DNA of 64,000 nucleotides, from NCBI GenBank assembly GCA_018402585.1, contig JAGYIO010000006.1, forward strand, positions 1 through 64,000, written 5' to 3'. The position numbers and the translations under genes were made by a program. Source of the DNA: Chthoniobacterales bacterium. Its GTDB lineage: Bacteria; Verrucomicrobiota; Verrucomicrobiia; Chthoniobacterales; JACTMZ01. Shown piece after piece: positions 50,568 through 59,656 of this stretch. The notes under the pieces are model-generated. The model made no database searches, was not told the DNA's origin, and saw only the letters and a program-made list of their open reading frames with translations. The stretch's first letter is position 1. Each line of letters opens with the position of its first letter.

Positions 50568-51998
50568 TTAAGTGCGCCGCACTTTGCCGCTGGCCGTGCG
50601 CGGTAACTCATTCACCATCCGGTAGCGCACGGGAATTTTATAGCCGGCCAACCGCGCGCGGCAATGAGCCGACAACTCGCCATCGGTCGGCGGAGAGGTC
50701 ACGTTCACCGGCAGAATTTCCGCCACCGGCAACATGCCCCACCGCGCATGCTCCTCGCCACGAACCCGCGCATCAGCCACCCCCTCATGGCGGCGCAACA
50801 CTTCCTCGATCTCTTCGGGGAAGCACTTGCTCCCGCCGACATTGATCAAGGACTTCAGCCGGCCGACCAACCGGATACTCCCGTCCGCCTCCCGCCGCGC
50901 CAGATCCCCTGTGTGAAACCACCCGTCGGCCATGACCTCCTGCCGCGGACACCATGGCGACAAATAGGCGTCAAACATACCCGGCCCGCGCAGACACAAT
51001 CCACCTTCCGTGCCGCTCCCTTCCAACCGCAGTTCGAAATCGTCCGGTCGGCCGACCACCATGGAGTCTTCGCCCGTTGTGCTCAACAATGGCAAGCCCG
51101 CTTCGATGATACCGAAGCCCTGCGACAAACGGACACCGTAGCGACGGACAAAAGCTCCTGCCGTTCCCGGGGCCAACGGCGCGGCGGTCGAAACCGCCAG
51201 ACGCAACCCGGGCCAATCCCGCTCGGACGCCTCGGCTGCGAGCAACGCCGCTTGGAACGGCGATCCATAAAAGACCGTCGCCCCGTATTGGCAGGCGGCC
51301 GTCAGCAAATCGCCGGCCAAGGATCCCTCCGGCAGCACCACGGTCGCGCCTTCGCGCAAATAGAGCAAAATCGACACCGCGAAATGATGCGCCATCGGCA
51401 AGGTCCAGAGCACACGATCGGTTCCGCCGATCCCCAAGCGCCGGTTCGCGGAATCCAAACGCTCGCGCAATGTCCCGTGCGATAGCACCACCCCCTTGCT
51501 CGCCCCGGTTGTTCCGGAGCTGAAACGAATAAAAGCGGGACAAACGCTCTCGAAATCCTCCACCGGAAAACATGGCTCTTCCGCCGCCAGGCGTTCCCAC
51601 CGCAGACCACCGCCGATCTCATGGCGCTCCGACCCGTCGGCCGCCCGCTCCTCACCTCCCTGCGAAAGCACGCCGTGCAACGCCGTCGTTCGGGCCAACA
51701 TCGAGCGCTCGTCCGCCGGCAATTCTCCGGCCACCGGCACCGCGCAACCTCCAGCCCTCATCACCGCCAACATGAGCACCGTGTGCTGCACTCCATCCGG
51801 ACAACGCACCCCGATCCGCGCCACACCCTCGGCGGGGAACCCCGGCAACCGCGCGATCACCGTTGCCCACCTCTCCACTTCGGCCACCAAGTTCTCGAAG
51901 GATATTTCGCCGTCACGCCCGACAAAAGCCGCCCGCTCCGGCGCCTCCGCCGCCCGGGCGAAAATCGCCTCCACAATGCTGTCCGATAACGCTTTCAC
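50568..51998 (-). CDS. Acyl-AMP ligase (ANL family)
   Basis: A 476-residue AMP-forming enzyme. A3 is FIRFSSGTTGASKGVVLSHG, A5 is SQGFGIIEAGLPLL (Ile-Glu in place of the common TE), A7 is DGWFHTGDLARRE and A10 is ELPRTASGKVRR with the catalytic Lys. It activates a carboxylic acid, in this setting an aromatic starter such as hydroxybenzoate, and loads it on an ACP. It is upstream-spaced from the REP-like gap and starts after the condensation-like gene on the same strand. Confidence 0.85.
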   Translation of the reverse strand: MKALSDSIVEAIFARAAEAPERAAFVGRDGEISFENLVAEVERWATVIARLPGFPAEGVARIGVRCPDGVQHTVLMLAVMRAGGCAVPVAGELPADERSMLARTTALHGVLSQGGEERAADGSERHEIGGGLRWERLAAEEPCFPVEDFESVCPAFIRFSSGTTGASKGVVLSHGTLRERLDSANRRLGIGGTDRVLWTLPMAHHFAVSILLYLREGATVVLPEGSLAGDLLTAACQYGATVFYGSPFQAALLAAEASERDWPGLRLAVSTAAPLAPGTAGAFVRRYGVRLSQGFGIIEAGLPLLSTTGEDSMVVGRPDDFELRLEGSGTEGGLCLRGPGMFDAYLSPWCPRQEVMADGWFHTGDLARREADGSIRLVGRLKSLINVGGSKCFPEEIEEVLRRHEGVADARVRGEEHARWGMLPVAEILPVNVTSPPTDGELSAHCRARLAGYKIPVRYRMVNELPRTASGKVRRT

Positions 51999-52043
51999 GG
52001 ACCGCGTAGACTGAACCGTCCGCGCCCCTGCTTCAATCCGCGA

Positions 52044-53345
52044 CTACCGTGCCCCCAGCAAGTCGACCCGCATTGCGGACAACATCAAGGCCCGCTCGTC
52101 CGCGGACAAAACACCATCCCGCCAGCAGAGCGAGGCTGTCAACCGCCCCTCACGCTCGCTGAAAAACAGACCTGTCCCCGGCGGTTGCGGCACCGAAGGC
52201 ACATGCCAACCGTCCACGACCGCACCGCCGCAAAACTCCCGCAGCCCCGGCAAAAATTCCCCGGTGTGGGCGTGATAAAAAGAAGCCAGCTGCCCGGAAG
52301 CCTCGCGCCGCAAAAATCGCCGGTAAAGCGGCGCCGGCAAGCGACGCATCCAGTCGATCATGACGAGAAACGCTCCATCGAACTTGTCACGCGTCATCGC
52401 CGCGAATTGTCCGTGCAACGCCCGTGCGGTGTCCTCCACCGAGGCCGGATCCGCCAGCGGCCGCGCGAAAAACAACTGCGACACCTGATTTTGAAAGATC
52501 GGCCCACGCGCACCCCGCTTCCGTCCCTGCACCGAAATCGTGCATTCCAGCGAACCGCTCTCTTGTCCCCGCGCCCGGAATACGGCGGCGTGCGCTCGCA
52601 TCGTGACCGCGAGAAACCACGGCAAGGCGAAGATCCCGCCCGTCACCGGCTCGGCCCGCCGTTTCATGGCCGCCGTTTCCTCCCGGGAGAATCGCACCGC
52701 TTCGAAACAAGCCCGGCCCGCGCGCGCCGGCGCCCCGCCCAAAGAAACCACCCGCTCGGAACGCAAAGACCAATACCGCTCGAGAAAAGGCCGCACCGCG
52801 CGAAATTCTTGCCACCATGACCGGTGGCGCGCAAAGGGCAGCGCATGGGAATTCACCTCCGGCTTGGCCGGCACCTCTTCACCCAACCGCGCCACCTCCG
52901 CCAGAGCCAGTTCCACCCCGCGCGCATCGAGCAGCAAATGACTCCAACTCATCAGCACGACGAAACCTTCGCTCGCCGGCCACACGTCGAAGCGCAGTCG
53001 GCCCGGCCACTGGCCTTGCAAACGCTCTTCGGCCAACCCGCGCCAGTCTTCGCCGGTGGGATGAATTTCGACCGCCACCTCGGCCGTCTGGTCGCCACGC
53101 CACACGGGCACCGCACCCGGCAGTCCTCGCTGCAACTTGGCGCCAAGGATAGGCTGACTCTCGGCAAACCTCGCCGCGGCCTCCCTCAAACGCTCCGCCT
53201 CGAACCCGCGTCCCACCTCCAACACGGTCACCCCGACATGACGCCCCTGCCCGGACCGCTCCATCAGATCCTCGAGCGCCAGCAGGTAGCAGTCGCACCC
53301 GCCCAAGGGCGCGCGCAGCTTGGCGCGGGACGGACTCGGAGTCAT
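52044..53345 (-). CDS. Condensation/wax-ester-synthase-like acyltransferase
   Basis: A 433-residue protein with two-lobed CAT-like fold features. The active-site motif reads WSHLLLDARGVELALAEVAR; it keeps the second His and the Asp of HHxxxDG but not the first His. HFRARGQ-type and DKFDGAFLVMIDWMRRLPAP segments follow. The superfamily (NRPS condensation, PapA, wax ester synthase) moves acyl groups from carrier proteins to amines or alcohols. It overlaps ACP 2 by 4 nt, so that ACP is its likely donor. Confidence 0.7.
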   Translation of the reverse strand: MTPSPSRAKLRAPLGGCDCYLLALEDLMERSGQGRHVGVTVLEVGRGFEAERLREAAARFAESQPILGAKLQRGLPGAVPVWRGDQTAEVAVEIHPTGEDWRGLAEERLQGQWPGRLRFDVWPASEGFVVLMSWSHLLLDARGVELALAEVARLGEEVPAKPEVNSHALPFARHRSWWQEFRAVRPFLERYWSLRSERVVSLGGAPARAGRACFEAVRFSREETAAMKRRAEPVTGGIFALPWFLAVTMRAHAAVFRARGQESGSLECTISVQGRKRGARGPIFQNQVSQLFFARPLADPASVEDTARALHGQFAAMTRDKFDGAFLVMIDWMRRLPAPLYRRFLRREASGQLASFYHAHTGEFLPGLREFCGGAVVDGWHVPSVPQPPGTGLFFSEREGRLTASLCWRDGVLSADERALMLSAMRVDLLGAR

Positions 53346-53599
53346 GCCGGCGCGGCGCAGCGCCGCACCATGGCAGCCAGACTGGAAGCCGTGGAAAAAT
53401 TATCCCGGGTCACCGCGGATTCCGGCACCCTCACCCCGAAGCGCTCCTCGATCGAAATCATCAATTGCATGATACCCATCGAATCAAGACCCGCCGCGAA
53501 CAAATCGGTCTCCACCGTCAGCGGCGCGCCGCCCTCGAATAACTTCTCGCGCACCAAGCCCAACAGAGCGTCCTCAAGATTCGCGGGTAATCCGTGCAT
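53342..53599 (-). CDS. Acyl carrier protein 2
   Basis: An 85-residue ACP: NLEDALLGLVREKLFEGGAP, then GLDSMGIMQLMISIEERFGV with the phosphopantetheine Ser. It heads the minus-strand operon with the condensation-like enzyme and acyl-AMP ligase. It is probably loaded by that ligase with the starter acid. Confidence 0.9.
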   Translation of the reverse strand: MHGLPANLEDALLGLVREKLFEGGAPLTVETDLFAAGLDSMGIMQLMISIEERFGVRVPESAVTRDNFSTASSLAAMVRRCAAPA

Positions 53600-53626
53600 G
53601 GTTTCCTTGCTCGCCGATTAAGCAAA

Positions 53627-53652
53627 AGGCCCGCGAGATAAATCCGCGGGCC
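53627..53652 (-). terminator. Rho-independent terminator of the pentapeptide gene
   Basis: On the minus strand GGCCCGCG and CGCGGGCC form an 8-bp stem around a short A/T-rich loop, followed by TTTTGCTT. It lies 20 nt after the stop at 53673. Confidence 0.8.
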
Positions 53653-53672
53653 CTGCTCGGAATCGGCAAAAC

Positions 53673-54230
53673 TTACTGCGCTGCTTTGGCCCCCGCCTTG
53701 ACCGGGTCGAAGCCCGCCGGAAACTTGGTCTTCGCATCATAAATGGCATCATCCCATTCCAGACCGACCATCGGTTGCTTCATTTTCGAAAGATCGGCGC
53801 CCCGCAGGTCGGCGCGCTGGAAATTCGCCCTTTTGACATCGACCAGATTTTTCGCCCCGCGCAAATCCGCCCCGCGGAAATTCACCGACTCGATGTGAGC
53901 ACCGGCAAAGTTCACGCCCTTAAGGTCCGCCCCATTCAAGGTGGAGCGGTAAAACTTCGTCCCTGGACCAAAAACCGCACCCTTCATGTTCGCTCCAGCC
54001 AGATCGCATTGCTCGAATGATGCATCGGTGAATTTCATACCTTGGAAGTTCGTGCCATTGAGCCGCGACTGGTGGTAATTGCCGGTCACCTTGGGCTTGC
54101 CGGTGAAATCGTGGCCCGAAAACCACTCGCGGACGTATTTGGGAATATCCAGGGGGTTGATCGGCGCCGCCGCTTCGGCCCAGGGGGCGAGGGCAAGCAC
54201 GGAGAGGAGGACGAGAGGGATGGCTTTCAT
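53673..54230 (-). CDS. Secreted pentapeptide-repeat protein
   Basis: A 185-residue protein with signal MKAIPLVLLSVLALAPWAEA. The mature part has repeated A(D/N)LXX units: TNFQGMKFTDASFEQCDLAG, ANMKGAVF, ADLKGVNF, VNFRGADLRGAKN and ANFQRADLRGADLSKM. These form a right-handed beta helix. Most such proteins lack an assigned role. It is divergent from the antiporter pair. Confidence 0.85.
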   Translation of the reverse strand: MKAIPLVLLSVLALAPWAEAAAPINPLDIPKYVREWFSGHDFTGKPKVTGNYHQSRLNGTNFQGMKFTDASFEQCDLAGANMKGAVFGPGTKFYRSTLNGADLKGVNFAGAHIESVNFRGADLRGAKNLVDVKRANFQRADLRGADLSKMKQPMVGLEWDDAIYDAKTKFPAGFDPVKAGAKAAQ

Positions 54231-54358
54231 AAGATCTGTTGATCGCACGACAACACCCCGTGCGCAACCCATTTCCTGCCGCGTGCCTTCGTTAACGCGA
54301 CGGTCGTGAAACACCCCGCATCCTTGTCCCCTCCACCCTGCGAGGCTAATCATGATTC

Positions 54359-55990
54359 ATGGCCGACGAGTTTTTCCTGCGCAGTCTGGGACTCATCGTC
54401 ATGGCCGGAGCGTTTTTCTCGGTCGCGGCCGGCTGGATCCGCATGCCGACCATCGTGGCCTATATGTTGGCCGGTCTGCTCATCGGCCCGCTCACCGGGC
54501 TGGTCGAGATCTCGCACGCCCTTGAGCTGATCTCGGAAATCGGCATCGCCCTCCTCCTTTTCATCGTCGGCCTCGAACTGAGCCTCAACAAGGTGCGCGA
54601 CGTGGGCAAGGTCGCCGTGGTGGCCGGGATCGCCCAGGTGGTTTTCACCGCCGTGATCGGCTACGGGCTCTGCGTGCTGCTGGGATTCAACTGGATGGAA
54701 TCCGCCTTCCTCGCCACCGCCCTCACCTTCAGCAGCACCGTCGTGGTGGTCAAACTCCTCGATGAGAAGCACGAGATGGACACGCTTTACGGACGCATCG
54801 CGGTCGGCATCTTCCTCGTGCAGGACCTGATCGCCATTGTCATGCTGACCTTTCTGGCCGGACTCGGCACGGGGTCGGTGGACGCCTCGACCGCCGCGAC
54901 CAGCATGGTCAAAGCCTTCGCCGGGGTCGCTGCCCTCCTCGTCCTCGTCCTTGGCGCGGCACGCTGGTTGCTGCCCGGACCCTTCGCCTGGGCCGCACGC
55001 AGCCCGGAAACCAACGTGATCTGGAGCCTCAGTTGGTGCTTCCTCATTGTGCTCGCCGCGGAACTCTTCGGCCTCTCGCTCGAGATCGGCGCCTTCTTGG
55101 CCGGCCTCAGCCTGGCCCAACTTCCTTACAACAATGACCTCCGGCGGCGCGTGCACCCGCTGATGAATTTCTTCATTGCCGTCTTCTTTGTCTCCCTCGG
55201 GGTGAAGATGGAGCTGTCCGCCGCCTTCGCGCACTCGGGAGCCGTCCTGCTCCTTTCGCTTTTCGTCATCATTGGCAATCCGGTCATTTTCATCTGGGTC
55301 ATCCTCCGCATGGGCTACGGGGAGCGGACCTCTTTCTTCACCGCCGTCACCGTGGCGCAAATCAGCGAATTCTCCTTCATCCTCGTCGCCGTGGGCGTGC
55401 GGGCGGGATTGATCGCGCCATCCATTCTTTCCATCACCGCACTGGTCGGACTGGTCACCATCACGGTCTCGTCCTACATGATCCTCTACAACGCGCCCCT
55501 TTACCGTCTGGTCAAAGCCAGCGGCCTGCTCCGCTTGTTCGGCCCGCCCTCGGTCGAGGAACCCCCGCACACTTCGCAGCAAGCAACCGGACACTTCATT
55601 GTGGTCGGAGTCAACTCCCTCGGGCGGGAACTTGTCCACCTCCTCCGCGCCCGGGGCGAACGTGTTCTCGCCATCGACACCGATCCGCAAAAACTTTCCG
55701 GGCTCGAGTGCGACCTCCTGCTCGGCGATGCCGGTGACCCGAATGTCCTGGCCGAAGCCAACCTGGCCGGGGCGCGCCTGCTAGTTTCTGCCCTGACCAT
55801 CGAGGAAACAAACGATCTGCTCGCCTACCGCTGCCGGGCGGCCGGGATCCCCTGCGCGGTCAATGTCATGGACCTCTCCGCCACGGAAAACCTGCTGGCC
55901 ATGGATGTCTGCTTCATGCTTGTACCCAAAGTCGACGGCGTCTCCGCGCAGGACGCCGAACTACGCAAAATGGGGGTCATCGCACCGTGA
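54359..55990 (+). CDS. CPA2 cation/proton antiporter with TrkA-N domain, copy 1
   Basis: A 543-residue KefB/YbaL-type protein. About 12 membrane segments carry MPTIVAYMLAGLLIGPLTGL, LLLFIVGLELSL and FLVQDLIAIVMLTFLA, where QDL holds the family Asp. The C-terminal Rossmann/TrkA-N domain is FIVVGVNSLGRELVHLLRAR with AIDTDPQKL. It exchanges K+ or Na+ for H+. The stop overlaps the start of copy 2 by ATGA-type coupling (55987). Confidence 0.88.
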   Translation: MADEFFLRSLGLIVMAGAFFSVAAGWIRMPTIVAYMLAGLLIGPLTGLVEISHALELISEIGIALLLFIVGLELSLNKVRDVGKVAVVAGIAQVVFTAVIGYGLCVLLGFNWMESAFLATALTFSSTVVVVKLLDEKHEMDTLYGRIAVGIFLVQDLIAIVMLTFLAGLGTGSVDASTAATSMVKAFAGVAALLVLVLGAARWLLPGPFAWAARSPETNVIWSLSWCFLIVLAAELFGLSLEIGAFLAGLSLAQLPYNNDLRRRVHPLMNFFIAVFFVSLGVKMELSAAFAHSGAVLLLSLFVIIGNPVIFIWVILRMGYGERTSFFTAVTVAQISEFSFILVAVGVRAGLIAPSILSITALVGLVTITVSSYMILYNAPLYRLVKASGLLRLFGPPSVEEPPHTSQQATGHFIVVGVNSLGRELVHLLRARGERVLAIDTDPQKLSGLECDLLLGDAGDPNVLAEANLAGARLLVSALTIEETNDLLAYRCRAAGIPCAVNVMDLSATENLLAMDVCFMLVPKVDGVSAQDAELRKMGVIAP

Positions 55991-57552
55991 TCGGGGTCGG
56001 CGTCATCATGCTCGCTGCCGCGCTGGCTTGCGCAGTTTCGCGACTCACCCGCGTGCCGCTCATTCCGCTTTATTTGCTCACCGGGTGGGTCATCTGGCTG
56101 GTCGGGGTGCAGGCCCCCGAGGATTTCGCCACCGAGGCACTGCAACTCGGCGTGGCCGTGCTTGTCTTCCTCGCCGGGGCCGAACTCAACCCGCAACGCA
56201 TCGCCGGTGACCGGCGGCAAGCTGCTCTCCTCAGCCTCGTCCCCATGCTGATCACCGGCGCCGCAGTCCTCCTCTGGCTCCGGCTGAACCAGACCGCCTT
56301 CGAGCCGGCGCTTTACTTCGCCGCCGCACTGGCCGGCTCATCGACCATAGTCGCCATCCGCCAATTGCGCCAATTGCGCCAGACGCGCGAACCATTCGGA
56401 CGTCTCGTCATTTCGGTCCAACTCCTCCAAGACTTCCTCCTCATCGTCACGCTCGTGCTTGTCGCCGCCTGGCCCCAGGGCTGGGTCGCCTTGTTCTTCG
56501 CGATCGGAAAATCTGCCCTCTTGCTTGGCCTCGCCTTCATCCTGCAGACGGCCATTGTGCCACGCGTTCTGGCCAGGACGCGTCTGGGTGACGAGACCCT
56601 GCTCATGCTCATGCTCTCCCTGCTCTTCGCCTTTGGAGGTGCCGCCGTGGCCCTCGGGTTGCCGCTGGTCGTCGGCGCCTTCTTGGCCGGCCTCTCCATT
56701 TCGCGCTTTCCGGCCAATGGAATCCTCCGCGTGCAACTCGCCGCGCTCGGTGATTTTTTCTTTGCCATTTTCTTCGTCACCCTTGGTTACATCGCCGGTC
56801 TGCCCGCAGCCGACAGCCTCCTCAAAGCAGCCGGGCTCGTGCTCATTGTCGTTCTCCTCCGTCCGCTCGTCGTCACTCTCCTCGCCCGCAGTCTCGGGCT
56901 CTCCGCGCGCCCCGCGGTCGAATCCTCCCTCCTCCTCGGCCAAGCCGGCGAACTCGGCCTGGTCATCGGTCTGGTCGGCCTCGGCAACGGTAGCCTCGGC
57001 GCACCCGAATTCAGCCTGCTCGCCGCCGTGGTCGCTTTCACCATGATGCTCACCCCGTTTCTGGCCACGGACAAGACCACCTCGTGGCTCTTGCACCACC
57101 TGCCGCGGCACCACCCGCCCACCCTGGGCAGCCTGCGTGGCCACGTGCTCATGCTCGGCTACGGCGCGGCCGGACGCTGGGTGCTGAAAACCCTGCAGGA
57201 AAATGGTCAAAAAATCTTCGTGGTGGATGACGACCCGGGCATCATCGCCCACTTGGAAGCCAACGGCGTCCCCTGCCTCCGGGGCGATGGTGCGGACCCC
57301 TACGTTCTCGCCGCGGCCGGGGCCGACGAGGCCCGCGTTGTCCTCTGCAGCATGCGCCGCACCGCCGACGCGGCCAAAGTACTTCGCGCCCTTCGCGGCA
57401 AAGTCCCGGTCATCGCCCGCGTCTTCGAGAAAGCCGAAGCCGACACCATCCGTGGCCTCGGCGGCGTCCCGGTGCTCAACAGCACCGCCGCCGCGCGCCG
57501 CTTTCTCGATTGGTTCGACGCCTCGAGTTTCCGCTACAGCAAGGAGACCTGA
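55987..57552 (+). CDS. CPA2 cation/proton antiporter with TrkA-N domain, copy 2
   Basis: A 521-residue relative of the preceding antiporter, clearly diverged. VAVLVFLAGAELNPQRIAGD, LQDFLLIVTLVLVAAWPQG and GLPLVVGAFLAGLSISRFPA are membrane landmarks, and VLMLGYGAAGRWVLKTLQEN starts the TrkA-N domain. The two are co-translated and may form a heteromeric transporter or serve different ions. Confidence 0.86.
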   Translation: MIGVGVIMLAAALACAVSRLTRVPLIPLYLLTGWVIWLVGVQAPEDFATEALQLGVAVLVFLAGAELNPQRIAGDRRQAALLSLVPMLITGAAVLLWLRLNQTAFEPALYFAAALAGSSTIVAIRQLRQLRQTREPFGRLVISVQLLQDFLLIVTLVLVAAWPQGWVALFFAIGKSALLLGLAFILQTAIVPRVLARTRLGDETLLMLMLSLLFAFGGAAVALGLPLVVGAFLAGLSISRFPANGILRVQLAALGDFFFAIFFVTLGYIAGLPAADSLLKAAGLVLIVVLLRPLVVTLLARSLGLSARPAVESSLLLGQAGELGLVIGLVGLGNGSLGAPEFSLLAAVVAFTMMLTPFLATDKTTSWLLHHLPRHHPPTLGSLRGHVLMLGYGAAGRWVLKTLQENGQKIFVVDDDPGIIAHLEANGVPCLRGDGADPYVLAAAGADEARVVLCSMRRTADAAKVLRALRGKVPVIARVFEKAEADTIRGLGGVPVLNSTAAARRFLDWFDASSFRYSKET

Positions 57553-57595
57553 CGCGACAAGCCCGCGCTGTCCGCAGCTCGGGTCACCCCCTCCC

Positions 57596-58813
57596 TCAGC
57601 GCGCCATCCTCACGCCCCGCAAAACAACCAGTCCCCCGACAAAAAAGACCAAGGTTGCGAGCACCGCTACGCGCAGATCAAACACATCGGCCAGCACGCC
57701 CATAAATAACGGTCCCACCACCGCCGCTAATTTGCCAAAGACTCCCCAGAACCCGAAAAATTCCGCGGCCCGCTCCCGCGGCGAGAGCAAGGACACCACC
57801 GCACGGCTCCCGGCCTGACACGAACCGATGGCCAATCCGGCCACATTGCCGACCAGAAAAAACATTTCCTTGGTCTGGCAAAAATAAGCCCCCACCGCGA
57901 CCAGGCACCAGAGCACCAGCGCCATGGTCAGCATGGTGATCGATCCCACCCGGTCCTGCCACCAACCGAAAGCCAACGCGCCCAGCGCACTGCTGATCTG
58001 CAAGGAGGCAAAGAGCACCAGATTCTCCGCCGTGCTGAAACCCAAGACCTCTGCGGAGTAAATCGCGGCAAAGGCCACCACCGCCCCCAGCCCGCTCATG
58101 TAAAGCAGGAAGGCCAGGAAAAATTTCAACAACTCCCGGTGTTGCGGCAAATCCCGTGCCGCCCGCAACACGCCTGCCCAACCCAACTGCCACCACCCCG
58201 CCCCGCGGGGCTCCGGCTGCTTGCGCTCCCGCAAAAGCAGCAACACCGGCACCGTGGCCAGCACCATGAACAAAGCCGTGACGACAAAGACCCACGACAC
58301 GCCGTCCGGCGACACCGAGAGCACCAACATGGCCAGCCCCAGCGCACCCAGCCCGCCCAGATACCCGAAACTCCAGCCGTAACCCGAAATGCGCCCGCAA
58401 TTCTCCGGCGTGCTCAACTCGCTGAGAAAACTCGCGCAGAAATTTTCCCCGAAAGAAAATGCCGCGTAGGCCACAATGATCAACCCCGCCGCCAGCGCCA
58501 CCGTCCCCGGCCCGGTCAGCCAAAGCGCCGCGGTCGCCGCCGAACAGACCCACATCATGGCGAGCAAAAATTTCTTCTTCGACGCCGTGACATCCGCGAG
58601 CACCCCCAGCGCCGGACCGAAGACCATGACCACGACCTGCGAAGCCGCCAGCGTCACGCTCCACAAAGTATTCGCCCCCGCCCACCCCGCCGCCACCACC
58701 CCGGTGAAATACGGACCATAGACCACGGTCACGACCACCGTGATGAAGGCCGAGTTGGCGAAGTCGTAACAACACCACCCGAAAATCTCCCGTCGCCGCA
58801 CCGGTTTGCTCAT
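57596..58813 (-). CDS. MFS transporter, Atg22/UMF1-like
   Basis: About 405 residues, starting MSKPVRRREIFGWCCYDFAN. The opening CCYDFANSAFITVVVTVVYG is typical of the Atg22-like (UMF1) branch of MFS. About 12 segments follow, with AFSFGENFCASFLSEL and GSCQAGSRAVVSLLSPRERA. The substrate is unknown, with amino acids or lipids possible. It converges on the antiporter operon. Confidence 0.8.
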   Translation of the reverse strand: MSKPVRRREIFGWCCYDFANSAFITVVVTVVYGPYFTGVVAAGWAGANTLWSVTLAASQVVVMVFGPALGVLADVTASKKKFLLAMMWVCSAATAALWLTGPGTVALAAGLIIVAYAAFSFGENFCASFLSELSTPENCGRISGYGWSFGYLGGLGALGLAMLVLSVSPDGVSWVFVVTALFMVLATVPVLLLLRERKQPEPRGAGWWQLGWAGVLRAARDLPQHRELLKFFLAFLLYMSGLGAVVAFAAIYSAEVLGFSTAENLVLFASLQISSALGALAFGWWQDRVGSITMLTMALVLWCLVAVGAYFCQTKEMFFLVGNVAGLAIGSCQAGSRAVVSLLSPRERAAEFFGFWGVFGKLAAVVGPLFMGVLADVFDLRVAVLATLVFFVGGLVVLRGVRMAR

Positions 58814-58845
58814 GCCCTGCGCATTCTGCACCAGCGTACCCGCAG

Positions 58846-59448
58846 CTAAAACCCGTTTTCGATCACGACCTCATCAAAGGCCAATTGGCCGGGACGCGGC
58901 CAGGAGTCTTGGGTCTTTTGACCGATGGCGATCATGAAGGAGATGACCATGCCCGGCGGGAGATTGAGAATTTTCCCGACCGCCTCGTAGTCGAAGCCGT
59001 CCATCGGGCAGGAATCATAACCCATCGCCTTGGCCGAGAGCATGAGAGTCTGGCCGGCCATGCCGCAGGAGCGCATCGCTTCGTCGCGCTGTACTTGGGG
59101 CTTACCCTCGTAATATTGATCGATCGCCGGCAGGAGAAACTCCTGCACTGGTTGCGGCGCGTTGCGCCAGTAGCGGGCCGGATCCTCTTTCCAAGAATCA
59201 AGGTTGCCGCAGAGGACGATCAACAACGAGGCCTCGGTCACCTGCGCTTGGTCCCAAGCCACCGCGCGGATTTGTTGGCGAATTCCCATGTCGCGCACCA
59301 CGACGAAACGCCAATTTTGGATGTTGAAAGCGGTGGGGGAAAGCAGGGCCAGTTCGAGGAGCTCACGCTCTTCGCCGGACGTCATCCGGTGGTTGGGGTC
59401 GTAATGTTTGATCGCGCGGCGCGCCTTGATCGCTTCAATAGTGTTCAT
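58846..59448 (-). CDS. Nitroreductase-family oxidoreductase
   Basis: A 200-residue FMN enzyme: MNTIEAIKARRAIKHYDPNH, LSPTAFNIQNWRFVVVRD for the FMN phosphate site, then SAKAMGYDSCPMDGFDYEAV. Size and order match the NfsB/NAD(P)H nitroreductase-like family, which reduces quinones, nitro compounds or flavins. It is single, 33 nt from the MFS gene. Confidence 0.87.
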   Translation of the reverse strand: MNTIEAIKARRAIKHYDPNHRMTSGEERELLELALLSPTAFNIQNWRFVVVRDMGIRQQIRAVAWDQAQVTEASLLIVLCGNLDSWKEDPARYWRNAPQPVQEFLLPAIDQYYEGKPQVQRDEAMRSCGMAGQTLMLSAKAMGYDSCPMDGFDYEAVGKILNLPPGMVISFMIAIGQKTQDSWPRPGQLAFDEVVIENGF

Positions 59449-59570
59449 CGTTGGGAAGACTGCCCCACTTTCCCGCCAAACTCAACTCCGCCGGCCCTTC
59501 CTTGGCCCGCAAGCACCAAAAATCATTGCAGCGGATGGCAAGGCGCGCTTTAGTTTTGCTTCGACCCAAG

Positions 59571-59645
59571 GCGCGGTTAGCTCAGTGGTAGAGCACCTCC
59601 CTGACACGGAGGGGGTCACAGGTTCGAACCCTGTATCGCGCACCA
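59571..59645 (+). tRNA. tRNA-Val (GAC)
   Basis: A 75-nt cloverleaf with encoded CCA. The acceptor is GCGCGGT/ATCGCGC (one G-T pair), the D arm GCTCAGTGGTAGAGC, the anticodon loop CTGACAC with GAC, and the T arm ACAGGTTCGAACCCTGT. It lies 11 nt before the bactofilin start. Confidence 0.94.
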
Positions 59646-59656
59646 TTTTTTGTCGC

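Larger units (their letters stand above)
35195..53599. other. Aryl-polyene/xanthomonadin-like biosynthetic cluster
   Basis: Seventeen genes in three transcription blocks: methyltransferase and flavoprotein (-); acyltransferase to KS-like gene (+, 37220-47654, with ATGA overlaps); and flavoprotein, YbhN-like, acyl-AMP ligase, condensation-like, ACP. Two ACPs, a KS with KS-like partner, a hot-dog dehydratase, acyl-AMP ligase, MMPL exporter, LolA, LpxL-type acyltransferase and a WxWxIP flavoprotein together match the known parts list of aryl-polyene and xanthomonadin pathways. Ketoreductase, thioesterase and aromatic starter-forming genes (ammonia lyase or chorismatase) were not found here. The product is predicted to be a polyene acid esterified to an envelope lipid. 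Confidence 0.7.
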
